Below are positions 1 to 9,483 of a stretch of 64,000 nt of DNA, piece by piece (positions within the stretch are counted from its first letter, which is position 1; every line of letters starts with the position of its first letter). The position numbers were made by a program, and so were the translations under genes. Under the pieces are notes generated by a model, which searched no databases, was not told the origin of the DNA, and saw only the letters and a list, made by a program, of their open reading frames with translations. The DNA is from Tissierella sp. P1 (GTDB lineage: Bacteria > Bacillota > Clostridia > Tissierellales > Tissierellaceae). Location: the NCBI RefSeq assembly GCF_002266425.1, contig NZ_NPMN01000009.1, positions 1-64,000 on the forward strand, in the 5' to 3' direction.

Positions 1-13
1 GTTCCCTTGCTTT

Positions 14-907
14 TTACTCTTTAGGAAGCGTATTATTCCTCTTTCTTATAAACTTCCATACTACATAAGCTACAACTCCTATGATTATTCCATATGGAAG
101 GAAATATATAAAGGATATAATTAAGTTTTCAATATTGTAGGTAAAGAAATATAAAGAATCTTTAAATGCATTTCCTACTTTAGTCCAGAAAGGAGTTTTT
201 ATATTTTCACCGGGAGTTAGTTTTGCCACTTCTTCAAGATAGAAATTAACAGTACTATAATTTACCTTATCATCCATATCCATTATATTAGCAGTTAAAT
301 TTTCCTTTTCATAAATAATATTGGTAAGTTGATTTTCAAGAGCTATTATATCTTCCATTTTCTCTGCTTTCTTTAGCAGATCAAGTATTCTTCCTTCCTT
401 AACTTCTAAAACCTTTAGTCTAGATTCTGTATCTCGATACTGCTTAGTAATATCTACTTTAGAAGTGTTTTCAGAGATTATATTTCCAATTTCCTTTAAT
501 TCATTTTTAAAAGTATCTAGATTTTCCCTTGGAATTCTAATTGAATACTGAGAATGCTTTAAACTAGTAGAATAAACATAATTATTGTAGGAGATATCTG
601 AATTCTCAATATAACCCTTATATTTACCTATGAGAGAATTTAACTTTTCAACAGTAGCCATAAATTCTTTTGTTTGCATAGAAATTGATACTGTGGTAAT
701 TATCTTATCAGGCTCGATTAGATCATATTCGGATTTTTTATCTTCACCTACACTATCCATGCCTCTTTCTTCATTTTCGGCTGATGGTTCAGCAGGAGCC
801 CTATCCTGAACAGACATATCATAGGATTCAGATTTTTTTGCACTACATCCTGAAACTATCAAAGCAAAAACTAAAACCATTATAAAGATTGATTTTCTAT
901 TCCTCAT
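14..907 (-). CDS. DUF4349 domain lipoprotein
   Basis: The N-terminus has a basic stretch, a hydrophobic core and a lipobox ending V-S-G-C, so the protein is probably exported, cleaved and lipid-anchored. An acidic low-complexity linker follows. The central region is predicted extracytoplasmic, with a heptad-like coiled coil around 'ESRLKVLEVKEGRI' and 'MEDIIALENQL'. A C-terminal membrane helix is followed by a basic tail. This layout is typical of DUF4349 proteins of Firmicutes, whose biochemical function is unknown. I chose the second ATG (907) because the AAAGGAG ribosome site touches the ATG at 916 but sits 9 bases from this one. Confidence 0.8.
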   Translation of the reverse strand: MRNRKSIFIMVLVFALIVSGCSAKKSESYDMSVQDRAPAEPSAENEERGMDSVGEDKKSEYDLIEPDKIITTVSISMQTKEFMATVEKLNSLIGKYKGYIENSDISYNNYVYSTSLKHSQYSIRIPRENLDTFKNELKEIGNIISENTSKVDITKQYRDTESRLKVLEVKEGRILDLLKKAEKMEDIIALENQLTNIIYEKENLTANIMDMDDKVNYSTVNFYLEEVAKLTPGENIKTPFWTKVGNAFKDSLYFFTYNIENLIISFIYFLPYGIIIGVVAYVVWKFIRKRNNTLPKE

Positions 908-985
908 TTTATTCATCTCCTTTAGCTAAATTATACAATAATTTGGTAAAGGAGGGGTTACAAAAACCTTACAATATCATATATT

Positions 986-2527
986 TTAAGGAAGTTTAAT
1001 TAATTTTTTAAAGAGGTTTTTAGGTATTGCTTTAGTCAAGAATAGAACAAAAATATAAGCTAGACTGCCAGCTAATAAGCTAGATACAAACCCTAAGGTG
1101 CTAATGTTTTGAAGGTTTCCTATATCATGGATAGATAAATAGATAAACCCAATCATAAATATAGAAGCAACTAAAGGTTTTCCTATAATATCTATATAGT
1201 CAATATCAAATTTTACTACAGACCGTATTGCAATAAGATTCAAGATTAAAATCACTGTATTAGAACCATAAAAAGAAATAAAAATTCCATTTACTCCGAA
1301 TCTGGGGTTTCCCACGAAAATATATATAAGAATTATTCGGAGAATCATACCTATTATACTATTGACAGTAGCACTGGTTTGCTTATTAAGACCCAATAGT
1401 ATGCCCGAGAAGGTATGTTGTAGTGCCAACAAAACAGTACCATAAGCCATTACATGTATAAAACTAGCCACTAGAGGGTCATTGTATAAAAGGATAGCTA
1501 ATGGTTTAGAGAGTCCTACATATAAAGACATCAGAGGAAGTGCTACTAACAAAGTAACTTTGATAGATAAATGTATATCTCTTTTTATATCTTTATATCT
1601 CTTCAAAGCTATCTGCTCTGATAAGCTAGGTATTAGATTGATAACTAAAGCAGATGTAACTATAAAGGATAATCCAATCAAGGGCATGGTCATTCCCATA
1701 ATTCTCCCAAATATTGAGATAGACTCACTACTAGTATATCCTGCAGCCATAAGTCTGTTAGGTATAAGGATTGTGTTGATAAATCTTAGGATAACACCAA
1801 ATGATCCTGAGATAGTTAAAGGTATAGACATATATAAAACCTTAATTAAGCAAGATTTTTCATTTTTTTTATCAATTGGGTAATTGCTCTTAGTTTTATA
1901 TAGCCGTCTTTTAGAGAATAGTGACCACATAAGGTCGAAGAATTCCCCAATGCTGATTCCTAGAATAGCTATGGTGGCTCCATGTATAGGTTCCACAGGG
2001 CATATATAATAAAGAATGCCCACAATAATGATGAATCTGGTCAAATGCTCGATTATCTGTGCAATACTGGGAGTTATCATATCCTTCATACCATAGAAAT
2101 ATGATCTCAATATTGAGCTTGCAGAAAGAATAATAATAGCTGGAATCATGAAATATACGCCAAGCACCATATCTTTATTTTTAAGCATCTTAATAGAAAT
2201 GAGTTCAGAAAATGATAATAGGATTATACTAATTATAATAGAAGCAAAAAGGTTAAAAGTAAGGGTTGAATTAAATATGCTTTCTACATTATTAGAATTC
2301 TTTTTAGAATTTTCTTGAGCTACTAGCTTTGTTACAGACGTAGGAATTCCAGAAGTAGTTATAATTAAGAAAGTCATAAGGGTGGACATGGAAATTTGAA
2401 ATAATCCCATGGCTTCTGCTCCTAGAAATTTTGATAAAGCAACTTCATAAGCAAACCCAATGATTTTCATAAGAAAGTTCATAAAAACCATAATAATTGA
2501 TCCGTAAATAAATCTATTTTTATTCAA
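986..2527 (-). CDS. spoVB: SpoVB-like polysaccharide flippase (MATE/MOP family)
   Basis: This 513-residue protein is almost entirely hydrophobic, with about 14 predicted membrane segments. The N-terminal region 'FLKIIGFAYEVALSKFLGAEAMGLFQI' type sequence (residues about 19-45) is characteristic of the SpoVB/MurJ branch of the MOP exporters, and the length fits. SpoVB family members are thought to flip lipid-linked cell-wall or spore-cortex precursors. The start is a TTG preceded by AGAGGTGA. A second MOP flippase of MurJ type lies at 27-28.6 kb, so SpoVB rather than the vegetative MurJ is the better call here. It lies next to, but probably is not functionally linked to, the DUF4349 gene. Confidence 0.8.
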   Translation of the reverse strand: MNKNRFIYGSIIMVFMNFLMKIIGFAYEVALSKFLGAEAMGLFQISMSTLMTFLIITTSGIPTSVTKLVAQENSKKNSNNVESIFNSTLTFNLFASIIISIILLSFSELISIKMLKNKDMVLGVYFMIPAIIILSASSILRSYFYGMKDMITPSIAQIIEHLTRFIIIVGILYYICPVEPIHGATIAILGISIGEFFDLMWSLFSKRRLYKTKSNYPIDKKNEKSCLIKVLYMSIPLTISGSFGVILRFINTILIPNRLMAAGYTSSESISIFGRIMGMTMPLIGLSFIVTSALVINLIPSLSEQIALKRYKDIKRDIHLSIKVTLLVALPLMSLYVGLSKPLAILLYNDPLVASFIHVMAYGTVLLALQHTFSGILLGLNKQTSATVNSIIGMILRIILIYIFVGNPRFGVNGIFISFYGSNTVILILNLIAIRSVVKFDIDYIDIIGKPLVASIFMIGFIYLSIHDIGNLQNISTLGFVSSLLAGSLAYIFVLFLTKAIPKNLFKKLIKLP

Positions 2528-2625
2528 AAAATCACCTCTTGAAAATAGTCAGATATTTATTTATATGTTTTATAAAAGAGAAAATTCTAAGGAGATTTTT
2601 TAATACTATGATTATGCTATCTTTG

Positions 2626-2654
2626 TTGTAGGTAGGATTTTTCAATGATATAAT
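2626..2654 (+). promoter_or_regulatory. Sigma-A type promoter for the MFS gene
   Basis: TTGTAG and TATAAT are separated by 17 bases, and the -10 box lies about 40 bases upstream of the ATG of the OFA transporter. Motif match only. Confidence 0.5.
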
Positions 2655-2692
2655 ATTGTAGTACAAAATAATGACTTTACAAGGGGGCTAAT

Positions 2693-3901
2693 ATGGAGAA
2701 GGATATAAACACAAAAAAATATAAAGTATTATGGGCAGCTACATTAACTAATGTCATAGCAGGTTTAGTGTACATATGGAGTGTAATTAGCAAAGCATTA
2801 ATTGAAGACCTTAATTGGACCAGTAAAGAAGCATCACTTCCTTATACAATGATTACAGTATTTTTTGTAATTGCTATGGTTATATTTGGGAAAATACAAG
2901 ATGAAAAAGGTCCAAAATTGACAGTTACGATTGGGGGTATATTAATGGGGGCAGGTCTCATATTCTCAGGGATATTTACAGATCCGAAGATTATGATACT
3001 GACCATGGGAGTAATAGCTGGAACTGGAATAGGTACTGTAAATGCATCTACAGTACCGCCAGCAGTAAAATGGTTTCCCTATGAAAAGAAGGGAATGATA
3101 ACTGGAATAGTAGTAGCTGGTGTCGGTTTATCTTCCGTATTCTATTCGCCATTAGCAAATTATTTGATAAGTAAAGTAGGAATATCTAAGACTTTTATCT
3201 ACATAGGAGTTGGAGCCTTAATTCTCACATTGATATTGGCACAGTTATTGGAAAATCCGCCTGAAGGTTTCTTGTCTCAGAAAACCACTTCTACTGAAAA
3301 GAAAAAAGATAAAGCATCTAATGATTTCACATGGAAGGAAATGATAAAGACACTGAATTTCTATAAACTTTGGCTTATGTTGACCTTTTCATCTTCTGCG
3401 GGTCTAATGATTATAGGACATGTATCCAGTATCGCTAAAAGCCAAGTAAATTGGCAAGCAGGATTTATATTAGTAATTTTGCTTTCTATATTTAATGCTC
3501 TTGGGAGAATATTGGGAGGCACTCTATCAGATAAAATAGGAAGAGTAAGTCTTATGAAAATGGTATTTATTCTACAAGGAGTAAATATGTTTCTATTTGC
3601 CAAATATTCAAATATAGGTCTTCTAGCAATAGGGGTGGCCATAGCAGGCTTATGCTATGGTGCGGGGTTTTCAGTTTTTCCTGCAACTGTAACAGATTTA
3701 TATGGAATAAAGAATTTTGGAATAAATTATGGTCTTACCTATACGGGATGGGGAGTTGGAGGGATTATAGGTCCTATGACAGCAGCAGCGATTTTTGACT
3801 CCACCCATAACTATAATACTGCATATATAGTAGCAGGAATACTTCTTGTAATATCAACTATAATTGCATTTACATTTAAGTCTGAAAGGCAAGAAGGTTA
3901 G
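2693..3901 (+). CDS. OFA family MFS transporter (oxalate/formate antiporter-like)
   Basis: A 402-residue, 12-helix major facilitator. The N-terminus runs directly into helix 1 with the 'AGLVYIWSVISKAL' pattern of the OFA (oxalate:formate antiporter) family. Loop 2-3 carries 'GKIQDEKGPK', a variant of the MFS signature, and loop 8-9 has 'GRILGGTLSDKIGR'. The substrate cannot be told from sequence, since OFA members carry diverse carboxylates. The gene is a single cistron with a good ribosome site (AAGGGGG), its own promoter upstream and a bidirectional terminator immediately after it. Confidence 0.8.
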   Translation: MEKDINTKKYKVLWAATLTNVIAGLVYIWSVISKALIEDLNWTSKEASLPYTMITVFFVIAMVIFGKIQDEKGPKLTVTIGGILMGAGLIFSGIFTDPKIMILTMGVIAGTGIGTVNASTVPPAVKWFPYEKKGMITGIVVAGVGLSSVFYSPLANYLISKVGISKTFIYIGVGALILTLILAQLLENPPEGFLSQKTTSTEKKKDKASNDFTWKEMIKTLNFYKLWLMLTFSSSAGLMIIGHVSSIAKSQVNWQAGFILVILLSIFNALGRILGGTLSDKIGRVSLMKMVFILQGVNMFLFAKYSNIGLLAIGVAIAGLCYGAGFSVFPATVTDLYGIKNFGINYGLTYTGWGVGGIIGPMTAAAIFDSTHNYNTAYIVAGILLVISTIIAFTFKSERQEG

Positions 3902-3920
3902 ATATATTATGGTTAAAGAT

Positions 3921-3950
3921 AAAAAAGCTAGAGGCAACCTCTAGCTTTTA
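3921..3950. terminator. Bidirectional terminator between MFS gene and pepA
   Basis: An inverted repeat (AAAGCTAGAGG / CCTCTAGCTTT) has a 3-base loop, A-rich on one side and T-rich on the other. It overlaps the stop codon of pepA and can end transcription of both convergent genes. Confidence 0.8.
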
Positions 3951-5405
3951 ATGATTACATCCTTCTCCTTTACATCCCTTAGCTAAATGATATAAAGTCT
4001 TTACAGGAACTCCCGTAGCTCCCTTAGGTAAATATCCTCTTTCAGATGATAGAAAAGCAGTTCCAGCTATATCTAAATGAACCCAAGGAGTATTGTTTAC
4101 AAACTCTTCTAAGAAAAGTCCAGCAGTTATTGTGCCTGCTCCCCTTCCGCCGGTATTTTTTAAATCACCAACAGTTCCTTTTATTAAATCTCTATATTCA
4201 TCATTTGAAGGCATTTGCCATACTGGCTCACCTGCTAATTCTGCAGCATCTTTGACTTTATTCATTAAACTTTCATCATTAGTTACAGCTCCAGTATTTA
4301 TGCTGCCTAAAGCAACAACACATGCTCCAGTAAGAGTAGCTATATCGATTATTTGATTTGCTTTTTCCACTGTTGCAGCATACCATAATGCATCTGCCAA
4401 AGTTAATCTACCTTCTGCATCAGTACTTGATACCTCTATAGTTTTTCCAGCCATGGATCCAACTATATCTCCAGGTTTATATGCTTCTCCAGAGATTAAG
4501 TTTTCACAAGCTGCCACAATTGCAACAACATTCTTCTTTAGCTTAGATCTAGCGATTGATTTCATTGTACCAATTACAGAAGCAGATCCGGCCATATCGT
4601 TATACATATTTATCATGCTATCTCCAGGTTTTATAGAATATCCACCTGAATCATAGGTAAGTCCTTTACCAACGAGAGCAAGTTTTTCCTCTGATGCACT
4701 ATCTCCATTCCATTTCATTACTATAAATTGAGGTGGAATAGCAGAGCCTTTAGATACAGCTAGAAATGCTTTCATTTCCATTTCTTCTATTTTATCTTTG
4801 CCATAAACTTCTACTTCAACTCCTAAGCCTGTTAATTCTTCTTTAGCTCTTTTAGCAAGCTCTACAGGAGTCATTGCCATTGCAGGCTCATTAACTAGAT
4901 CTCTTGCTAGGAATATACCTTCAATAATATTGTTAATTTCTTCAATTCCTTCTTCAACCTTATCTTTTCTATCTTCTAATACATTTAAGAAAAACTCTTT
5001 AACTGTAGGTTTTGTTTTCTTTTTTGATAGATATTTTTCAAATGCATATTCTGATTGTAAAAGACCCTCTGCTATGGCCATACTAGTCTTTCTATAGCAA
5101 AGATTTTCAAATTTAGGTACTTCTACTTCTGCTGATTCTACCTTATATTTCATCAATTCTTTACCTAGTTTATAAAAAGTTTTTCTAAGAGACTCAAGGG
5201 TTAATTTTTCTTCTTCTCCTAGTCCCAATAGAATTACATTATTTCCCTTAGGAGAAATGTCTGAATAAATTTCACCACAAGTACCCTTAAAAATTTCTCT
5301 TTCCTTCAAATAGCTATATAATTCAGGTGAGCTATCTAAATTATCTTGTCCCTTAAATACTAGAAGAACTTTTATTTCTCCGCCTTTACCAACTAATATC
5401 TTCAA
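3948..5405 (-). CDS. pepA: Leucyl aminopeptidase (M17 family)
   Basis: The 485-residue length and domain layout fit M17 cytosol aminopeptidases: a variable N-terminal domain (residues 1-160), then the catalytic domain. The signature 'STDAEGRLTLADAL' carries the metal-ligand Asp and Glu, and 'VGKGLTYDSGGYSIKP' carries the metal-binding Lys and Asp. These dinuclear-metal enzymes release N-terminal residues from peptides in the cytoplasm. The extreme C-terminus 'CKGEGCNH' is Cys/His-rich, which is not usual for the family and could be a species-specific tail. The start is TTG after AAGGGGTG. Monocistronic. Confidence 0.9.
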   Translation of the reverse strand: MKILVGKGGEIKVLLVFKGQDNLDSSPELYSYLKEREIFKGTCGEIYSDISPKGNNVILLGLGEEEKLTLESLRKTFYKLGKELMKYKVESAEVEVPKFENLCYRKTSMAIAEGLLQSEYAFEKYLSKKKTKPTVKEFFLNVLEDRKDKVEEGIEEINNIIEGIFLARDLVNEPAMAMTPVELAKRAKEELTGLGVEVEVYGKDKIEEMEMKAFLAVSKGSAIPPQFIVMKWNGDSASEEKLALVGKGLTYDSGGYSIKPGDSMINMYNDMAGSASVIGTMKSIARSKLKKNVVAIVAACENLISGEAYKPGDIVGSMAGKTIEVSSTDAEGRLTLADALWYAATVEKANQIIDIATLTGACVVALGSINTGAVTNDESLMNKVKDAAELAGEPVWQMPSNDEYRDLIKGTVGDLKNTGGRGAGTITAGLFLEEFVNNTPWVHLDIAGTAFLSSERGYLPKGATGVPVKTLYHLAKGCKGEGCNH

Positions 5406-5472
5406 TCAAAACACCCCTTTTAATTTATTTAGACACTCTAATTATATCAGATATAATTAGAAAAAAATAGAC

Positions 5473-5500
5473 AAAAAAAGAATAGTAGATTTACTATCCT
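5473..5500 (-). terminator. Terminator downstream of tRNA-Val
   Basis: Read on the minus strand, a GATAGTA/TACTATT hairpin is followed by a run of seven T. It sits just after the tRNA 3' end and a short GTGCATT-type direct repeat (5523-5550). Confidence 0.65.
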
Positions 5501-5557
5501 TTTAATTACTTAAATTTTTAATTGTGCATTGTGCATTGTGAATTGTTAATTGAATAT

Positions 5558-5633
5558 TGGTGGGCGGTATAGGACTCGAACCTACGACTTTCACCACGTC
5601 AAGATGACACTCTACCAGCTGAGTTAACCGCCC
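5558..5633 (-). tRNA. tRNA-Val (anticodon GAC)
   Basis: Read on the minus strand, the full cloverleaf is visible. The 7-bp acceptor stem is GGGCGGT/ACCGCCC, the D stem ACTC/GAGT, and the anticodon stem TCATC/GGTGA around loop TTGACGT. The T arm is GTAGG/CCTAT with loop TTCGAGT. The discriminator is A and CCA is genomically encoded (5558-5560). Anticodon GAC reads GUC/GUU valine codons. Confidence 0.93.
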
Positions 5634-5739
5634 TTAAATAGTTCTATAATATATTATCATAAAATTAAAGAATTTACAATATATTAGACTGGAATCCTGT
5701 ATATAATTAGAGTATAATTTATATAGTTGGAGGTGTACT

Positions 5740-5838
5740 ATGAATAGATCAAAAATGACCAAAATTATAATATATTTACTTATAGCATCTTTTATAATAT
5801 CTATTATTGTACCAATTATAACAGTAGCAATGAGTTAG
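5740..5838 (+). CDS. 32-aa Prli42/DUF4044-like membrane peptide
   Basis: A short reading frame with ATG after a good GGAGGTG site encodes a peptide starting MNRSKMTKIIIYLL, with a short basic N-terminus and one membrane helix of about 22 residues. This is the pattern of DUF4044/Prli42 peptides, which anchor the stressosome to the membrane in Listeria. No other stressosome gene is in the window, so the family call rests on size, charge pattern and the 'K-M-T-K-hydrophobic' start. A strong terminator follows within 2 bases of the stop codon, which supports a real monocistronic gene. Confidence 0.6.
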   Translation: MNRSKMTKIIIYLLIASFIISIIVPIITVAMS

Positions 5839-5839
5839 G

Positions 5840-5880
5840 ATATTGCCAAGGGAAGGGGTTCTCTTGGCAATATATTTTTT
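5840..5880 (+). terminator. Rho-independent terminator after the small peptide gene
   Basis: An 11-bp stem (ATATTGCCAAG / CTTGGCAATAT) is followed by ATTTTTT. Confidence 0.85.
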
Positions 5881-5969
5881 ATTCTTTTATCATAGTTCAA
5901 TATGATATAATATTCTATAATACATAGGAAAGCCATATTTTTAAGGTGAATTTTTTCTAGATGGGTTTC

Positions 5970-6016
5970 AAAAAGGCTTCCTTAATATATTAATTCTTTA
6001 GGTAGAAGCCTTTTTT
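5970..6016 (+). terminator. Terminator-like hairpin in the leader of yibE/F
   Basis: AAAAAGGCTTC pairs with GAAGCCTTTTTT across a 24-base loop, ending 25 bases before the YibE/F start codon. No other gene lies between the previous terminator (5880) and this one, so it may be an attenuator in the leader rather than a gene-end terminator. Confidence 0.55.
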
Positions 6017-6041
6017 ACAAAAGATCATAAGGGAGGTAATT

Positions 6042-7154
6042 ATGAAAAAAGTAATATCAATTATTATATTATTATTGATTTTGGTTAATTCCATGGTATT
6101 GGCAGAAGATATGCAATCAGTGGTGGAAAAGGCTGTGGTCCTTGAAGCTGGAGATGCAGAAGAGAGTGAAGATTTATATGAGGGCATCAGGTTACAAAGA
6201 GTAAAATTAAAGATTACTAGTGGAAATCATAAAGGAGAAATAATTGACATAGAAAACCATCTCTCTGATAATGAGGCCTATAACTTCTTTGTGAAGAAGG
6301 GGGACAAGATATTAGTAGTGATGGAAGAGCTTCAGGATGGAGATTATGAAGTATATATTGCAGATTACGAGAGAGCTAATTATATTATATATCTAGCTAT
6401 TTTATTCGCTATATTGATTCTTATAATTGGAAGGACTAAAGGATTAAAAGCAATTATATCACTAGCTCTAACAATAGGATCAGTATTTTATATACTATTA
6501 CCTCAGATACTTAAAGGGGTAAACCCTATACCTATATCTGTGCTAATTTCAATAGGAGTTACGATTATAACTATATTTTTAGTATCTGGTGTCAATACTA
6601 AGAGTATAGCAGCAATAGCAGGTACTTCGGCAGGTGTTATTATAGCAGGTTTAATATCATATTATGTGGGATTAAAAATACATCTTACAGGATTAAGTGC
6701 TGATGAGGCAACAATGTTAATGTATATTCCTCAGGAAATAGAATTCAATTTTAAAAATCTACTTTTTGCAGGGATAATATTAGGGTCATTAGGGGCAGTC
6801 ATGGATGTTGGGATGTCCATAGCATCAGCTATAGAGGAAGTTAATAATGTAAATAATAATCTTTCAAGAAAAGAATTATTTATATCAGGTATGAATGTGG
6901 GTAAAGATGTAATGGGAACTATGACCAATACCTTAATACTTGCATATACTGGGTCATCTATTCCTCTTCTATTATTATTTATGGCGTATGAAGCACAATT
7001 AATAGAGATTATGAATTCGGATATAATAGCTACGGAAGTAGTTAGATCCTTAGCAGGCAGTATTGGGCTAGTGCTTACTATTCCAATTACAGCACTAATA
7101 GCCAGTTTTTTAGCAAAAAAGCAAAAGCTAAGAGAGGATGTGAAAAATGAGTAA
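6042..7154 (+). CDS. YibE/F-like membrane protein
   Basis: A 370-residue protein with a signal peptide (residues 1-21, ending ..VLA), an extracytoplasmic domain to about residue 110 and about seven membrane helices after it. The motif 'MDVGMSIASAIEEV' and the following 'GMNVGKDVMGTMTNTLILAYTGSSIP' are hallmarks of the YibE/F family (formerly DUF). The role is unproven and transport-like function is only inferred. The stop codon overlaps the start of the ZIP transporter by 8 bases, so the two are co-transcribed and translationally coupled, hinting at a link to metal handling. Confidence 0.8.
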   Translation: MKKVISIIILLLILVNSMVLAEDMQSVVEKAVVLEAGDAEESEDLYEGIRLQRVKLKITSGNHKGEIIDIENHLSDNEAYNFFVKKGDKILVVMEELQDGDYEVYIADYERANYIIYLAILFAILILIIGRTKGLKAIISLALTIGSVFYILLPQILKGVNPIPISVLISIGVTIITIFLVSGVNTKSIAAIAGTSAGVIIAGLISYYVGLKIHLTGLSADEATMLMYIPQEIEFNFKNLLFAGIILGSLGAVMDVGMSIASAIEEVNNVNNNLSRKELFISGMNVGKDVMGTMTNTLILAYTGSSIPLLLLFMAYEAQLIEIMNSDIIATEVVRSLAGSIGLVLTIPITALIASFLAKKQKLREDVKNE

Positions 7155-7968
7155 AGAAGTAGTATTATCGTTGGGGCTTACAACCATAGTGGGTTTATCT
7201 ATGGGACTTGGTAGTATATTATCTTTTTTTATAAAAGAAACAAATAAAAGATTTTTAGCTATCGCTTTAAGTTTTTCAGCTGGAATAATGATATATGTAT
7301 CTTTTATGGCTATCTTACCAGAAGGTATGGAATTGATAGAATCATATTTTGGGGAACAAGGAGGTCATCTAGTGGCCTTAGCAGGTTTCTTTGGCGGAAT
7401 GCTAATTACTGCAATTGTAGAGAAACTAGTCCATAAATTTGGAGGACATTATCATGGACATGATGACCATCATCATGAACATGGTCATGATCATGATCAA
7501 AATGGTGAACACTTATCAAAACTAGGAATTATGTCAGCTGTTGCAATAGCTATACATAATTTGCCTGAAGGATTAGCAATCTTTACCGCTGGATTAAAAG
7601 ATATATCTGTAGCGGTTCCAATAGCAGCAGCAGTAATCCTTCATAACATACCATTGAGTATTGCTATATCGGTACCAATTTATTATTCAACGGGAAGTAA
7701 AAGGAAAGCATTTCTATATTCCTTATTTGTAGGTCTTTGTCAGCCCTTCGGTGCAATTATTGGATATTTAATCCTCTCAAGATTTTTTAATGATTTAGTC
7801 TTTGGAATTCTTTTTTCCATAGTGGCAGGAATTATGATATTTGTGTCATTAGACGAATTATTACCATCATCTCAAAGATATGAGGATCATCATATATCAG
7901 TATATGGAGCTATAGCGGGTATGATCGTCATGGCATTATCTATGAGTATATTTCACCATCATCATTAA
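7147..7968 (+). CDS. ZIP family divalent metal transporter
   Basis: A 273-residue, eight-helix ZIP permease. The cytoplasmic loop after helix 3 (residues about 98-122) is a His-rich metal-binding stretch ('HYHGHDDHHHEHGHDHD'). Helix 4 has 'IAIHNLPEGLAIF' and helix 5 'VILHNIPLSIAI', the paired His motifs that bind transported Zn2+/Fe2+/Mn2+. The protein ends with four His. It resembles ZupT. It overlaps the preceding yibE/F gene, and a long perfect hairpin terminator follows at 8052. Confidence 0.87.
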   Translation: MSKEVVLSLGLTTIVGLSMGLGSILSFFIKETNKRFLAIALSFSAGIMIYVSFMAILPEGMELIESYFGEQGGHLVALAGFFGGMLITAIVEKLVHKFGGHYHGHDDHHHEHGHDHDQNGEHLSKLGIMSAVAIAIHNLPEGLAIFTAGLKDISVAVPIAAAVILHNIPLSIAISVPIYYSTGSKRKAFLYSLFVGLCQPFGAIIGYLILSRFFNDLVFGILFSIVAGIMIFVSLDELLPSSQRYEDHHISVYGAIAGMIVMALSMSIFHHHH

Positions 7969-8051
7969 AATAACATGAATTATATTTTATAACAGATCGA
8001 AAAGTTCTACTCTTTGTTTTTTACTTTAAGAAATTAACCTTGATGAGTTTA

Positions 8052-8100
8052 AAGAAAAGCTACTTCTAATTTTTTATTAGAAGTAGCTTTTCTTATATTT
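8052..8100 (+). terminator. Strong terminator after the yibE/F-zip operon
   Basis: A perfect 19-bp stem (AAGAAAAGCTACTTCTAAT and its complement) encloses a 5-T loop. The rest of the 7969-8290 gap shows no gene. AT-rich sequence from 8190 to 8280 probably holds the promoter for the kinase gene, but I could not pick one convincingly. Confidence 0.85.
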
Positions 8101-8290
8101 TATTATTACAGCAGACTAAAGATCATTAGATTTTTCTATATTGGAGACTTGAATTATTAAATCCTTTAATAGTTCTTTAATTAAGAATAAAATTTTGATA
8201 CCTTTAGAGTTAGCTTGTAGACATTGAACTAATCATACATATAAAGCTTGTAAGGATTTAATAAGGTAAGATGAAGGAGAGAGATATCTA

Positions 8291-9235
8291 ATGGAAAAAA
8301 AGAAGAGGGTACTTTCGCTTGGAACGGTGGCTATGGATGTCATATTAGAAACAAGAGAACTACCAAAGGAGGATGGATTTGGTTTTATAGATTCTGAAAA
8401 ACTTTTACCGGGAGGGAGTGCTGCTAATCTTTCAGTAGCATTGGCTAGCTATGGTGTAGAGGCTTATCAGGCAGGAAAAATTGGTGATGATAAATATGGA
8501 GATGAATTCCGAAGGACCTTAGTAGAAGATGGTGTTTGTGATAGATTTCTAGTTACTAAGCCGGGTGGTTCAACTCTGCATACATTCATTATAACTGCTC
8601 CAGGTGGGAAGCACTGTATTATTGCGAATTTAGGAGATTCGGTATTAGACCTGCAGCCGGAAGAGCTTCCGGAGGATATACTGGATGAGATTGATGTATT
8701 TTATACTGATATGTTTTCATCTCGTGCATCTATTTATCTTGGGAGATTAGCTAAGAAAAAAGGAATTCCCGTTGTGTATAATATGCAGTGTATCCCAAGC
8801 TTTATGAATGCATGTGGTGTTACCATGGAAGAGATAGAGGAAATGATTAGTCTTTCTACTATAGTTTCCGGTGGACGAGAGGGTTATTTTGAAATCACAG
8901 GCGAGGTAGATTATCATAAGGGAGTAGAAAAATTCTTGAAAAAATATTCTGTTCCTCAAGGGGTAATATGTACTGCTGGCGATGAAGGGGCATTGTGGTA
9001 TGATGCTGAGGAATCCATTTATAGGGATGCATATACTGTAGAAGCTATTGATACTACGGGAGCCGGAGATTGTTTCTTGGCAGGATTCATTTATGCTTAT
9101 TTCTGCAAAGGAATGGATAGATATGGAGCCATTGAATTTGCCTCTGCATCGGCTGCTCTAAAATGTATGCAAAAAGGCCCTAGAACAAGAGCTACTGTAG
9201 AAGATGTATTACAGTTCATTCATTCTAATAAATAA
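8291..9235 (+). CDS. PfkB family sugar/nucleoside kinase
   Basis: A 314-residue ribokinase-fold kinase. The N-terminal 'GTVAMDVILETRELPKEDG' and 'PGGSAANLSVALASYG' motifs form the substrate pocket. The C-terminal signature 'DTTGAGDCFLAGF' holds the catalytic Asp and the anion hole, and the lid is near residues 15-30. PfkB kinases phosphorylate ribose, nucleosides or pseudouridine using ATP. Its position before a BMP-type nucleoside importer and a PsuG-like glycosidase suggests a nucleoside or pseudouridine-type substrate (PsuK role), but the exact substrate is inference. AAGGAGAG precedes the ATG. Confidence 0.85.
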   Translation: MEKKKRVLSLGTVAMDVILETRELPKEDGFGFIDSEKLLPGGSAANLSVALASYGVEAYQAGKIGDDKYGDEFRRTLVEDGVCDRFLVTKPGGSTLHTFIITAPGGKHCIIANLGDSVLDLQPEELPEDILDEIDVFYTDMFSSRASIYLGRLAKKKGIPVVYNMQCIPSFMNACGVTMEEIEEMISLSTIVSGGREGYFEITGEVDYHKGVEKFLKKYSVPQGVICTAGDEGALWYDAEESIYRDAYTVEAIDTTGAGDCFLAGFIYAYFCKGMDRYGAIEFASASAALKCMQKGPRTRATVEDVLQFIHSNK

Positions 9236-9483
9236 ATTATGCAGCAAATTATTGGGTTATTTATAAAATATTGTAGCTATAACTGTAAAAATAAACGTTA
9301 TAGAAAAAACATATAGATAAAATATTAGGATAGATATATTTAATTGTACTATCTAGAATTAATATGCTATGATGAAAAATATTAAGTGGATGTCGATATA
9401 TGTCGAATCCATGAAGTTTACTGACAGACCATATTTAAGAGCAGAAATATTATATTAATAGGTATAGGAAAGGAGCAGATATT

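Noticed and set aside
1482..1883. Plus-strand reading frame inside spoVB
   Set aside because: Complement of hydrophobic codons; no start context.
9400..9430. TGTCGATATATGTCGA repeat as an operator
   Set aside because: Single short imperfect repeat with no second site or promoter match.
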